From the NCBI GenBank assembly GCA_945883815.1, contig CAMCYJ010000015.1:1-54989 (forward strand): a stretch of DNA of 54,989 bases, given 5' to 3'. The notes under the pieces are model-generated. The model made no database searches and had not been told where the DNA came from. It saw nothing but the letters and a program-made list of their open reading frames with translations. Within the stretch, counting starts at the first letter, position 1. The number at the start of each line of letters is the position of its first letter. The translations under genes and the position numbers were made by a program. The stretch is from Akkermansia muciniphila. GTDB taxonomy: Bacteria > Verrucomicrobiota > Verrucomicrobiia > Limisphaerales > UBA9464. This document shows positions 44,800 through 52,741 of the stretch, one piece after another.

Positions 44800-45459
44800 T
44801 CAGCGTTGGGCCGAGGTGCGCCGCAGGAAGAGGAATGCTCCGAATCCGGCCAATCCCACCAAGCTCAGAGCCACGGAACTCGGCTCAGGAATGGATGAAT
44901 ACTGGATGTTGTCGTATAGGGCGCCCGAAGGCAGCAGTACCATGTCGACGCCGCTGACCGGTGCCGCCAATGCGGCGGTGAAGCCCGGGCTTGTCTGATT
45001 GGCAGGGATGGAAGCGAGCAAGGTGTTGCCTGCGGAGCCGACGCGGTAGAATTCAATCGTCGCGCTGGGATCTCCATAGGTGTCATTGTCCAGAGTCACC
45101 GAGAACCGTGCCAGCATTTGCGGTGAACTGAATCGAATGAGGGTCGGTTGGAATACCCCGTCGAGTGCAACCAACCCGGATGGGGCGCTCCCGCGGTCGT
45201 AAAACGACGGGTTGCGCACCAGGATGGGGCTAGAGCCTTCGAAGAGGCGCCAGCGATCGGTGCCCGCGACTACGTCGCCGTCGGCATCGACTTCGGGAGA
45301 CCAAGCGGCTTCGCCGAAGCTGACGCCGGTCGGCGCGCCCAGGTTGGCCGGTGTTCCCGAGCTCAGGGTGTCGAAGTTGATCGATATGGACTGCGCCTGG
45401 GATGCTGTGGCGAAGAGCATGCCCGCCACCAGAGCGGCGAGGGATGAATGGTTGATCAT
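44800..45459 (-). CDS. PEP-CTERM sorting-domain protein
   Basis: 219 residues with a signal peptide (MINHSSLAALVAGMLFATASQAQ). The middle is a beta-sandwich-like region (about 25-190), with SINFDTLSSGTPANLG and ATIEFYRVGSAGNTLLASI. The C-terminus SSIPEPSSVALSLVGLAGFGAFLFLRR carries the PEP motif, hydrophobic helix and Arg cluster recognised by exosortase. It is exported and processed at the cell surface. It is 31 bases after the alkaline phosphatase gene and ends in a strong terminator. Confidence 0.9.
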   Translation of the reverse strand: MINHSSLAALVAGMLFATASQAQSISINFDTLSSGTPANLGAPTGVSFGEAAWSPEVDADGDVVAGTDRWRLFEGSSPILVRNPSFYDRGSAPSGLVALDGVFQPTLIRFSSPQMLARFSVTLDNDTYGDPSATIEFYRVGSAGNTLLASIPANQTSPGFTAALAAPVSGVDMVLLPSGALYDNIQYSSIPEPSSVALSLVGLAGFGAFLFLRRTSAQR

Positions 45460-45490
45460 GGCGATAGGTGGTTCGGGTGGAGAACCCGGT

Positions 45491-47479
45491 TCACTTGGTC
45501 ACCGGCACGCCGCCCAAGAGGGCCTGCATGACGTTGAAGAACACATCGGTATTGTCGATCGATCCCCGGAAGAGGCTCGCGCCACGTCCTTCGGCATAGA
45601 CCGGAATATCCGAGGCGGTGTGCACCGCCTGGCTGCCGGCGGAGGCGCTGGGCACCTGACCGGTGACGAGGAAGGTGCCGTTGGTGTCCCGGTTCAGGGG
45701 GCCCGCCGGGTAGGTGCTTAGCGGGGCCACCCTGCCGAAGGGCTGCTGGCTGTCTTGCAGCGGCAGCGGGTTGGTCAGCCAGTTTTCGTACCGGTCAGCA
45801 TTGCCGGCGTAGCCGATGAGCATCTTGTTGTCCGGGTCGGTGGTGACCGGGTAACCGTCGTCTGCCATGGTGTAAACGGGGAATCCGGCATTCTCATAGA
45901 CACCCACCACGGCCTCGCGGATCGCGTTGTTGGTGTTGCCGATGCCCTGGGACAGTTCGGTCAATTTGGTGTTGGTGACGCGGGAGGCACCGATGATGTT
46001 GACGCCGGCGCACTCATGGTCGGCACAAACGACGATCAACGTGTCGGGGTCGGTAGCCAAAAATGCCCGGGCGGTCGCAACGGCACGGTCGAACTCCAAG
46101 GTGTCTAGGATCCAGCGCTCGGTGTCCATGGCGTGGGCCTGCTTGTCGATCGAGGCGGCTTCCACCATCAGGGTGAATCCGTTTTTGTTCTTCGAGAGCA
46201 CTTGCAAGGCCTTGGCGGTCATCTCGTCGAGCATCGGCTGGTCGGGGAAGCCGAAATCATCGACGACGGTCGAGGCGCCGCGGCGCTTGTCGATCTTGTC
46301 CTTGGCCACGTTCATGTTGGAGAACGAGAATAGTCCGAGGAGGCGGGTGGTGTTCGAGGGCAGGAGGTCGAGCGAGGTCTTGTCTGGCGCATAGTTAAAA
46401 CCCGCCTTGATGAACTCGCTCAGCAAATCGCGTGAGGGATCGGAGGCACCCGCAGGGACTCCCCAGCGGCTGGCGATATCTGTCGGCAAAACGTAGTCAC
46501 TGGAGGTGGCACGAGCCGATCCATTGGTGCCGGCGCCTAAAAACCATTTACGTCCGCCGCCCAAGAGCACGCGGAGACCGCGGTTGGTCACGCCCTCGTC
46601 GAGGTATTGATCGCAGATGCCGGTGCCGGCGCCGCGGTTGGAGGTGTGGATGGCGAAGGCGGCCGGAGTCGCGTCGAACACATCGGCCGTGGTGACGATG
46701 CCCATGGTCTTGCCCGAGGTCCGCAGCAGGTAGGCGCCCATGTATTCGATGCGGGGGTTGTCAAACGCCGCAGCCGTGTCATCGGGGAAGACGCCCTCTT
46801 CATTGTTGTTGGCCTTGTTGCCGGTAGAGTAGCAGTGGGCGCCCGGGGCGGAATCCGTGATGATCGAGTTCAACGAGTGAGTCTGGGCGATCGCCGTGTA
46901 CGGCATCGAATCGATGGCCATCTTGGAGTTGGCTTTTCCGAGTTGCACCCCCTGGCCCATGATGCGCGCGGCCGTTCGGTGAGCGATCCCGAAGCCATCG
47001 CCGATCAGGTAGATAACATTCTTGGCGCGCCGACCCTGCGGAACGGCAGCAACGACCTCGAAATTACCAAAAGCTTGCACGGTCTTTCCATCCGACTGGG
47101 TGGCCGACACGCTGAAGGTGTGGATGCCCGGCTTGGTGTTGGAGTAGGCCCGGAAGGCGACCTGAACACTGTTGGTGACGGTGACCCTGTCTGCTCTGGT
47201 GAAGGTCAGCGCCTCGTTGGTCACGGGCGCGCCGTCCACTTGAAACACAGCGCTGGTGATGGTGGTTCCGGCATCCGGTCGAACGGTTGCCGCCAGGTCA
47301 AAACGTTGTCCGGCAAAGAACCGGGCGATGATCGGAGGGGTTGTGTCGCCGAAGCTGAACAGAGCGCTTGGCGGGGTCAGTCGGGACACCGTCGGGTCAG
47401 CGGAGGCGGTTCCGAGGGTGCCCAGGGTTGCTGCGCAGAGGCCCAGCGAACCCATCAGTCGGGTCAGGGAGTGTTTCAT
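45491..47479 (-). CDS. phoA: Secreted alkaline phosphatase (PhoA superfamily)
   Basis: 662 residues with a signal peptide (cleaved near TASA-DP, about residue 27). An extra Ig-like region (about 50-145) precedes the catalytic domain. Metal and nucleophile motifs: NVIYLIGDGFG, ITDSAPGAHCYSTG (nucleophile Ser in DSA), VCADHECAGVN (the usual D-H-x-H is D-H-E here) and C-terminal AVHTASDIPVYAEGRGA. It releases phosphate from organic esters outside the inner membrane. It lies between the DUF3299-like gene and a PEP-CTERM gene on the same strand. Annotated as the PhoA superfamily; the exact subtype is not certain. Confidence 0.88.
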   Translation of the reverse strand: MKHSLTRLMGSLGLCAATLGTLGTASADPTVSRLTPPSALFSFGDTTPPIIARFFAGQRFDLAATVRPDAGTTITSAVFQVDGAPVTNEALTFTRADRVTVTNSVQVAFRAYSNTKPGIHTFSVSATQSDGKTVQAFGNFEVVAAVPQGRRAKNVIYLIGDGFGIAHRTAARIMGQGVQLGKANSKMAIDSMPYTAIAQTHSLNSIITDSAPGAHCYSTGNKANNNEEGVFPDDTAAAFDNPRIEYMGAYLLRTSGKTMGIVTTADVFDATPAAFAIHTSNRGAGTGICDQYLDEGVTNRGLRVLLGGGRKWFLGAGTNGSARATSSDYVLPTDIASRWGVPAGASDPSRDLLSEFIKAGFNYAPDKTSLDLLPSNTTRLLGLFSFSNMNVAKDKIDKRRGASTVVDDFGFPDQPMLDEMTAKALQVLSKNKNGFTLMVEAASIDKQAHAMDTERWILDTLEFDRAVATARAFLATDPDTLIVVCADHECAGVNIIGASRVTNTKLTELSQGIGNTNNAIREAVVGVYENAGFPVYTMADDGYPVTTDPDNKMLIGYAGNADRYENWLTNPLPLQDSQQPFGRVAPLSTYPAGPLNRDTNGTFLVTGQVPSASAGSQAVHTASDIPVYAEGRGASLFRGSIDNTDVFFNVMQALLGGVPVTK

Positions 47480-47533
47480 GAGTTGGATTTGGTATGGATT
47501 CGAATCCGGGCTCGCCCAGCGGCGGCCGCGGTT

Positions 47534-48220
47534 TCAGCGTCGGAGGCTCTCCGAAGCGGAAAGGGAGTTGGTGGGTGTGGCATCGGCCCGGATGTCTGGG
47601 GTCGCAACCACTGCTGTGAGGTTTTCGCGGTCCAGTTGAAGGCGTACCAAGGAGTGCCGACCATCTGGTTCTTCGCGACTGCCCACCTCGAGCTTGCCGG
47701 TCAGCAGGAACAAACCTCTCGAATGTGGAGTCAGAGGCTGGTGGCCGCGGGGCAGGATCACCCGGACCACCGAGGGCGGCAGGTCCTCGGCCAAGCCGAA
47801 TTCCACTTCGTTGCTGACCAGAGGCATCGGAGCCAGCATCAAGGTCCACGGAGTGGGACGGCTCTGTTTGACTTGGTATCCGAGGATTCGAACCCGCTGG
47901 CCCGAGAGTTCCAGCAGGCGCGGTGAGAACTCCAAGCCCTTCGGTCCGACCGGGCTTCGGAAAAACTCATCAAAACGCAGGTCGGAGACACCCTCCGGTG
48001 CGGCTGGCAGCTGATCTACCCACGATTTCAGCGCCTCGGTGGGATGGCTTCGGGCAAGAACCTTGGCGGAAACCGGGCCGTTGGTGCCGACTGCAACCTT
48101 CGGACGACGGACGGGGGTAGAGGATTCGGCCACAGCTGCGGCGCCGTAACTCATCAAGACGGTCAGGAGGGCCCAATAGCTGATTGCTTGCCGCCCGAAA
48201 CGCGACCGTTGTTGATCCAT
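47534..48220 (-). CDS. Exported protein, DUF3299-like
   Basis: 228 residues. After a basic start, a hydrophobic segment (QAISYWALLTVLMSYGAAAVA) serves as signal peptide or anchor. The core resembles the DUF3299 pattern: LRFDEFFRSPVGPKGLEFSPRLLELSGQRVRILGYQV, then MLAPMPLVSNEVEFGLAEDLPP. The family sits in exported proteins and its role is not known. It is followed by the alkaline phosphatase gene 54 bases later on the same strand. A palindrome and a PHO-box-like repeat are upstream. Confidence 0.6.
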   Translation of the reverse strand: MDQQRSRFGRQAISYWALLTVLMSYGAAAVAESSTPVRRPKVAVGTNGPVSAKVLARSHPTEALKSWVDQLPAAPEGVSDLRFDEFFRSPVGPKGLEFSPRLLELSGQRVRILGYQVKQSRPTPWTLMLAPMPLVSNEVEFGLAEDLPPSVVRVILPRGHQPLTPHSRGLFLLTGKLEVGSREEPDGRHSLVRLQLDRENLTAVVATPDIRADATPTNSLSASESLRR

Positions 48221-48254
48221 TGTTTAATCCTGCCGTTGCCCTGTTACCGAGGAG

Positions 48255-48268
48255 TGTCCATCTGGACA
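48255..48268. promoter_or_regulatory. 14-bp perfect palindrome upstream of the DUF3299-like gene
   Basis: TGTCCA-TC-TGGACA is an exact inverted repeat 35 bases before the start of the minus-strand gene at 48220. Its size and symmetry suit a dimeric repressor or activator site. The factor is not identified. A further PHO-box-like repeat lies about 20 bases beyond it (48287-48304). Confidence 0.35.
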
Positions 48269-48286
48269 ACGGTGGGTGAACTCCCG

Positions 48287-48304
48287 GTGTCTGTGCGGTG
48301 ACGG
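48287..48304 (-). promoter_or_regulatory. PHO-box-like direct repeat upstream of the DUF3299-like/phosphatase genes
   Basis: On the minus strand CCGTCAC-CGCA-CAGACAC has the 11-base period and about 11 of 14 consensus positions of a PHO box. It lies 67 bases before the DUF3299-like start, in a GC-rich context. With the neighbouring phosphatase gene this is suggestive but weak alone. Confidence 0.27.
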
Positions 48305-48343
48305 TGTTTCCCCAATGACGTTTGAGAGCCGTCGACCAGCCGC

Positions 48344-49516
48344 CTACAGGCCGCTTGCCTCTAGCCAGGGCCGGGCCAGGCGATTCAAGATCAGGGCGGC
48401 GATGCGGAAGGCCATGCGCCGGCGTTCGGGCAGGTGTCGATCGAAGACGGCGTTGAATTCCACCACGGGCACGGCACCTCGACGGCGTTTGAAATCGCCC
48501 GCCCCTGAGCTGTAGTTGAGGAGCTGCTTTCGATCATTGACCTCGCGGTGGATGCCAAGAAAGAGCTGCCGATAAAGGCCTGATTCCGGGGGTAATGCGG
48601 TGTCGTAGCCGATGAATGGAACCGTAGTGATGGTGTTGTCGATGGTGAAGTACCCCCAAATCCCCACGAGTCGACCTGAGCGATCGCGAAGTCCGTGGAA
48701 CTCCAGCCAGTGGTCGCGGATGGCGGCGCGGACAAAGGCCTCGTCATACTGCGGATTTAGTCGGGAATGCTTGTCCAAGTAGAGCATTCGGTAGAGCTCG
48801 GCAATACGGCCGGCATCGGAGAGCTGGACTTCCCAAGGACTCACCCACCGGTAGCGTGTCTCACCGGCGAATTCCTTCGCATCTCGGCGTAGCGTCGAGG
48901 TGTTTCTCAAGGGCTTTTGACGGGCGTCAAAACAATAGACGATCCGACTGGTCAACAGACGGTAACCCTGTCGGATCAGCTGATCGGCCAGTCCTGGGGC
49001 TCCCATCTCGTCGATGTTCCTCAGGACGACCGCATGTCCCGGAAACTCCCGCGCCAACGAGCGGGTGATGGCCTCCACCGATCCCGATAGACCTTCCGGC
49101 ACGGGGTTGGTCGAGAACATCCAGCTATTCCATTGGACAGAGCGATCAGCCATGGCTCCCTGCAAGATCGCCTCGAAGGCCACTAGGCCCAATCGTGCCG
49201 CCAGTCGAGGGGCACCGCTCGAAACGAGGTTCAATTCGGCCCGCGGATAGTCGAGATATTGGGTCATCATCGACACCGGATAGGAGTCGGTGCGTCGGCG
49301 ATCATGCACCGTGATGGGGCAACCGAATGCGCCATGGGTCACCCATCCCGAACGACCATTCAGGTTGACCGCAGGCCGAAACGCATCCCCCACGACCCGT
49401 CGCCAATAGGCCGGCGCCCCGCAGTCGCTGCCCCCGATCGCTTGGACTGCCTCGGTGGCCCAGAGAATCTGTGCCGGGGAATCAGGCGGCGAGGTGCGCA
49501 ATGTGGAAGCTGCCAT
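48344..49516 (-). CDS. GNAT-superfamily-like protein overlapping btaA
   Basis: 390 residues, soluble. It has two GNAT-like halves: the first with MMTQYLDYPRAELNLVSSG, the second with LHYxD-type stretches LSDAGRIAELYRMLYLDKHSRLNPQYDE and RDRSGRLVGIWGYFTIDNT. The Q/RxxGx-like acetyl-CoA loop could not be placed firmly, so the fold assignment is moderate. Its ATG (49516) lies 35 bases inside the end of the btaA gene, giving tight translational coupling. Possible roles are N-acylation of a lipid head group or of a protein partner; both are guesses. Confidence 0.5.
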   Translation of the reverse strand: MAASTLRTSPPDSPAQILWATEAVQAIGGSDCGAPAYWRRVVGDAFRPAVNLNGRSGWVTHGAFGCPITVHDRRRTDSYPVSMMTQYLDYPRAELNLVSSGAPRLAARLGLVAFEAILQGAMADRSVQWNSWMFSTNPVPEGLSGSVEAITRSLAREFPGHAVVLRNIDEMGAPGLADQLIRQGYRLLTSRIVYCFDARQKPLRNTSTLRRDAKEFAGETRYRWVSPWEVQLSDAGRIAELYRMLYLDKHSRLNPQYDEAFVRAAIRDHWLEFHGLRDRSGRLVGIWGYFTIDNTITTVPFIGYDTALPPESGLYRQLFLGIHREVNDRKQLLNYSSGAGDFKRRRGAVPVVEFNAVFDRHLPERRRMAFRIAALILNRLARPWLEASGL

Positions 49517-50678
49517 AGGTGTGGACGCGATCCCGCCGGTGGCAATCCGTGGCCAGAGATCGATCGTAGCGAATCAACTCACCCACTCGTGTCTGGCTTC
49601 CGAGGTGGCGGACGGATACCGGGTCCACGAAATCAGCGGATAGGCCACCGGATCGCCACAATATCCGAGCGCCCGCACTGGCCCGATCAATGATGGCCTG
49701 CCATTCCTCGGCCAGCGCCTCGGGATGCCGGTGGCTCAGCCAGTCCATGTGGTCGAGCAGCACGAAACGGGACAGAGGGCGTGTATGTTGTTGGAGGAAA
49801 CCAGTGAGGCTGTTGGTGTGGGTCTCGATCCGGTCGGCCAGCCCATCCTTCAGGCGTCGAAAGTTCGGTTCGCGCAGGTATTCCGGGCAGCAGTCCCGGG
49901 TGTAGCGACCAAACAGGTAGAGGCGCCAGAAGTAGTTGTCGTTCGCCGGCAGTCGTGTGCAGACCGTCTCCACGCAGTCCTCCATGAAGGCGGCGATATC
50001 TTGCCCGCAGCTCTGCTCCAAGTGGTCCTTCTGAGCAGCGGGAACCCCCAACAGACTGAGTGCAAAGTCCGAGCGCAGGGCGCGCCGGATGGACGGTCGC
50101 CAAAACTTGTGACGGACCCTCTCGAAATAAATCGCGCGTTGTTCCTCCAGTGATCCGGCCGCAAAAATACTTTGGAGGTCATCCAAGACTCCGGTCATTC
50201 GGAAGTAGCGCATCATGGACTTGGCAAAAAACCCGGTGGTGCCTCGGTGATAGAACGAGTCCGAAGGTTTTTTCCGCGCGAAAAAGTGGGTTCGATCATC
50301 CCAGTACTGACGGGCAGAAAGAGGGAGGTCGCGCCGCAATCGTTGTTGGTACCAGGCCCTAAAGGCGGGGGTTCCGCCATCACCGAAGACCGCGAAGAAC
50401 TCGTCGTGTTCCAGATTCCGGATGCCGGCCAGCTTGAGCTCCAGCAGGGCATTTTGACGGAAGTTCATGTCCACGGCATGGATCCGTCGGGGGGCGTCGA
50501 GCGCATAGTCGAGAGCATTGCAGCCCGCCGACGTGATTAGGACCAATTCATCCTCGGCGCTCAGGCCCAGGACTTCCCGGTCGAGCCGGGGGTCCTCCCA
50601 GCACGTGTTGTAAACCAGATAGTTCCCGTGGACATAGTTGAAGAGGGTTTCCGTCGTCCAATTGGCCAGCGTTCTCAT
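49482..50678 (-). CDS. btaA: BtaA-type S-adenosylmethionine:diacylglycerol 3-amino-3-carboxypropyl transferase (DUF3419)
   Basis: About 398 residues from the ATG at 50678 (an in-frame TTG at 50690 adds four). The BtaA signature is complete: NYLVYNTCWEDPRLDREVLG, ITSAGCNALDYALDAPRRIHAVDMN, then SSF-like stretches near DSFYHRGTTGFFAK and the C-terminal SRFVLLDHMDWLS, with IDRASAGARILWRSG. BtaA transfers the aminocarboxypropyl group of SAM to diacylglycerol, the first step of betaine lipid (DGTS) synthesis that replaces phospholipids under phosphorus shortage. A canonical btaB was not found next to it; instead a GNAT-like gene overlaps its end. Confidence 0.9.
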   Translation of the reverse strand: MRTLANWTTETLFNYVHGNYLVYNTCWEDPRLDREVLGLSAEDELVLITSAGCNALDYALDAPRRIHAVDMNFRQNALLELKLAGIRNLEHDEFFAVFGDGGTPAFRAWYQQRLRRDLPLSARQYWDDRTHFFARKKPSDSFYHRGTTGFFAKSMMRYFRMTGVLDDLQSIFAAGSLEEQRAIYFERVRHKFWRPSIRRALRSDFALSLLGVPAAQKDHLEQSCGQDIAAFMEDCVETVCTRLPANDNYFWRLYLFGRYTRDCCPEYLREPNFRRLKDGLADRIETHTNSLTGFLQQHTRPLSRFVLLDHMDWLSHRHPEALAEEWQAIIDRASAGARILWRSGGLSADFVDPVSVRHLGSQTRVGELIRYDRSLATDCHRRDRVHTYGSFHIAHLAA

Positions 50679-50738
50679 GCGATCGATCAAACCATATTCT
50701 ATTCGATCGACAACCGAAACGGCAACGCCCCTAGGTCA

Positions 50739-50756
50739 ATGACTCCGAAATGTCAC
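50739..50756 (-). promoter_or_regulatory. PHO-box-like direct repeat upstream of btaA
   Basis: On the minus strand GTGACAT-TTCG-GAGTCAT shows the 11-base period of a PHO box with about 10 of 14 consensus positions. It lies 61 bases before the btaA ATG, in the 122-base region between btaA and the divergent methyltransferase gene. A TAGAAT -10-like hexamer lies between it and the start codon. Confidence 0.27.
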
Positions 50757-50800
50757 CCGACTGAAGCCTTTTGGACGCATGGGAAGCCGATTTTGGCAAA

Positions 50801-51583
50801 ATGCAGATTGCTTCCTCCAGAGTCTTTCTCTGGGTGATCAAGAAATATGCCGCCCTCGCCCTTTCAGCCATTCGGCAACAGGGTGTCTTTCAAGGGGCGA
50901 GCCAATTGGCCGCCCAATGGTCTTTTGATCGACGCCATGGACTGTCGGCGTTCCTTCCTCGGGAAATTCGGCATGAGGAAGGCGAGCCCGGGTTTCGATT
51001 GGCCGATGCGGTTCAGTATCAGGGGGTCGACCCTGTGCTGGCACTGGATGTCTTGAAACGGCTGCCGATGGGGTTGCGTTCAGACGCGACATTCGTGGAC
51101 TACGGTTGCGGGAAAGGCCGGGGACTGGCCGTTGGCATCCTCGCCGGCTTTCGACAATTGATCGGAGTTGAGGTGTCCCGCGATCTGGCGGCGCTGGCCG
51201 GGCAAAACCTTGAAACGCTCCGATTGAGGCATCCCGGAGTCCACCTCGAGATCCAAACCATGGATGCGACTCGGTTTCAGCCCCCAGAAGGTCCGTTGGT
51301 GGTGTTTCTGTACAACCCGTTCGTGGGGTTAACTTTGGAGCGTGTGGTCCAACGCCTCGCGCATCATGCGACTCGTTGGCCGGTTCATGTGGTCTACATC
51401 AACCCCCGGGGACGTGCAGCTTTCCTGGACCACGGGTTCCAGCAACGTGCCGCCTGGCCGGACTCCCAAGCGCTAATTTTTGAGGCAGGTGTGGTGTCGG
51501 AGGCTTTCCAGCTCGGCTGCCTGGGTCATCGGTTGACGAGCGTCAGTTCCAGTCTCTTGGAACCCGGTCAAATCCTCCGATAA
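50801..51583 (+). CDS. Class I SAM-dependent methyltransferase divergent from btaA
   Basis: 260 residues from the ATG at 50801 (a TTG at 50771 would add ten). Motif I is FVDYGCGKGRGLAVGILAGF, followed by the acidic post-I residue in LIGVEVSRDLAALAGQNL, TMDATRF and motif IV LVVFLYNPFVG. The N-F/Y-N-P-F type motif IV is found in a poorly characterised methyltransferase group. BtaB, the N-methyltransferase of betaine lipid synthesis, was not recognisable in it, though position next to btaA makes lipid methylation an attractive option. Its 3' end overlaps the convergent metallophosphoesterase gene by 111 bases. Confidence 0.75.
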   Translation: MQIASSRVFLWVIKKYAALALSAIRQQGVFQGASQLAAQWSFDRRHGLSAFLPREIRHEEGEPGFRLADAVQYQGVDPVLALDVLKRLPMGLRSDATFVDYGCGKGRGLAVGILAGFRQLIGVEVSRDLAALAGQNLETLRLRHPGVHLEIQTMDATRFQPPEGPLVVFLYNPFVGLTLERVVQRLAHHATRWPVHVVYINPRGRAAFLDHGFQQRAAWPDSQALIFEAGVVSEAFQLGCLGHRLTSVSSSLLEPGQILR

Positions 51584-52438
51584 GGATCCGGGATCCCGCA
51601 CCCGGTCCATGGGGACCGTTCGGCTGGCTGAGCGTTCGGAACTCCGCATCCGAGCGTGAACTGCAGTGGCGTCGCCATTCACCGCCGGGCCGCGCAATCC
51701 AGGGGTTTTGGCCTCGTCGAGCCTCAGCAAGTGGATGTTGCCCTCAAAATCCTCGGCCAGGGCAGTGCAGCTCTCAACCCAGTCGCCGCAATTGAGGTAT
51801 TCGAACCCTTGAACTGTCCGGATCTCGGCTCGGTGGATATGCCCGCAAATGACGCCTTCGACCCCCGCCTGACGCGCCAATCGCACCATGGCCTCCTCAT
51901 ATTGGGTGACGTAGCGGACCGCACCCTTGGCTTGGAATTTCAGGTAGGCGGCCACCGACCAATAACCGAAGCCCATTCGACGTCGGAGTCGGTTGAAGAG
52001 CAGGTTGAACTCCAGGATCCAGTCGTAAAGGCGTGATCCCACGCGTTCGAGCAGTCGGTTGAAGAGGACCAACCCATCGAGTTGGTGGCCGTGGAGCACG
52101 AGATATCGCCGCCCGTCCAAACCCTCGTGGATGGCCCGTTCCACCAAGCGCACTCCACCCAGGTTCAGACCCAGGAATTGCTGCATGAATTCGTCGTGGT
52201 TCCCGAAAACGTAGGTGACCTGGGTCTGTTTGCGGTTCATCCGCAGGATTTTCTGGATGACCGTATTGGCCTCGGTGCTCCAAAGCCATCGCCGACGCAG
52301 TTCCCAGCCGTCGATGATGTCCCCCACGAGGTAAAGGTGCCGGCACTCGTGGTTGTGCAAGAACGATAGCAGGAGTTCCGCCTGGCTATGCCTGCTCCCA
52401 AGGTGAAGGTCCGAAATCCAGATGGCGTTATACTTCAT
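51473..52438 (-). CDS. PlcP/LpxH-like calcineurin-fold metallophosphoesterase
   Basis: 321 residues. Metal-binding motifs: SDLHLG (start), GDIIDGW, FGNHDE, LVLHGHQLDG and CGHIHRAE, with CGDWVESCTAL, the pattern of the group usually annotated as UDP-2,3-diacylglucosamine hydrolase. Members of this group next to lipid-remodelling genes act as phospholipase C (PlcP), cutting phospholipids to diacylglycerol during phosphate shortage; DAG is exactly the BtaA substrate. The last about 75 residues are an unusual extension with no recognised fold, and its gene end overlaps the convergent methyltransferase gene by 111 bases. True LpxH remains an alternative. Confidence 0.83.
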   Translation of the reverse strand: MKYNAIWISDLHLGSRHSQAELLLSFLHNHECRHLYLVGDIIDGWELRRRWLWSTEANTVIQKILRMNRKQTQVTYVFGNHDEFMQQFLGLNLGGVRLVERAIHEGLDGRRYLVLHGHQLDGLVLFNRLLERVGSRLYDWILEFNLLFNRLRRRMGFGYWSVAAYLKFQAKGAVRYVTQYEEAMVRLARQAGVEGVICGHIHRAEIRTVQGFEYLNCGDWVESCTALAEDFEGNIHLLRLDEAKTPGLRGPAVNGDATAVHARMRSSERSASRTVPMDRVRDPGSLSEDLTGFQETGTDARQPMTQAAELESLRHHTCLKN

Positions 52439-52651
52439 GGCGTCTGCCGTCTTCGTTGCAACGAAGGTGTGCGCGTTAACTTGCTAAAGATGTCGGCATC
52501 CGAGTCCAAGTCGGAAACGGGGCGTCACCTAAAATTCTCCGTTATGAATCCTGTTTGATGCCATCGGCGGACGGCGTCACAGAATCGCCTTCTCGGAGGT
52601 CGCTTTCGAGATGCAAAGGACCGTGGGCGTCTTTACGGGAAAAACATCCAA

Positions 52652-52669
52652 GCGTCATGCATTTGTCAC
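52652..52669 (+). promoter_or_regulatory. PHO-box-like repeat with spaced -10 element before the beta-helix gene
   Basis: GCGTCAT-GCAT-TTGTCAC has the 11-base period and about 11 of 14 positions of a PHO box. AATATT, a -10-like hexamer, lies about 10 bases downstream (52680-52685), the spacing used by PHO-box promoters that lack a -35. The surface protein gene starts at 52742. The shared CATTTGTCACA with the site at 43732 strengthens it. The rest of the 303-base gap between the two divergent genes (52439-52741) shows nothing else definable. Confidence 0.38.
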
Positions 52670-52741
52670 ATGAGCTCCGAATATTAAAAGTCCTTGCATG
52701 CCTCATTTGTCGTTCATTAAGAGCGCTGCAGGTCATAAATC

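Noticed and set aside
52439..52741. Riboswitch in the leader of the beta-helix gene
   Set aside because: No conserved junction or terminator/anti-terminator pairing could be drawn.
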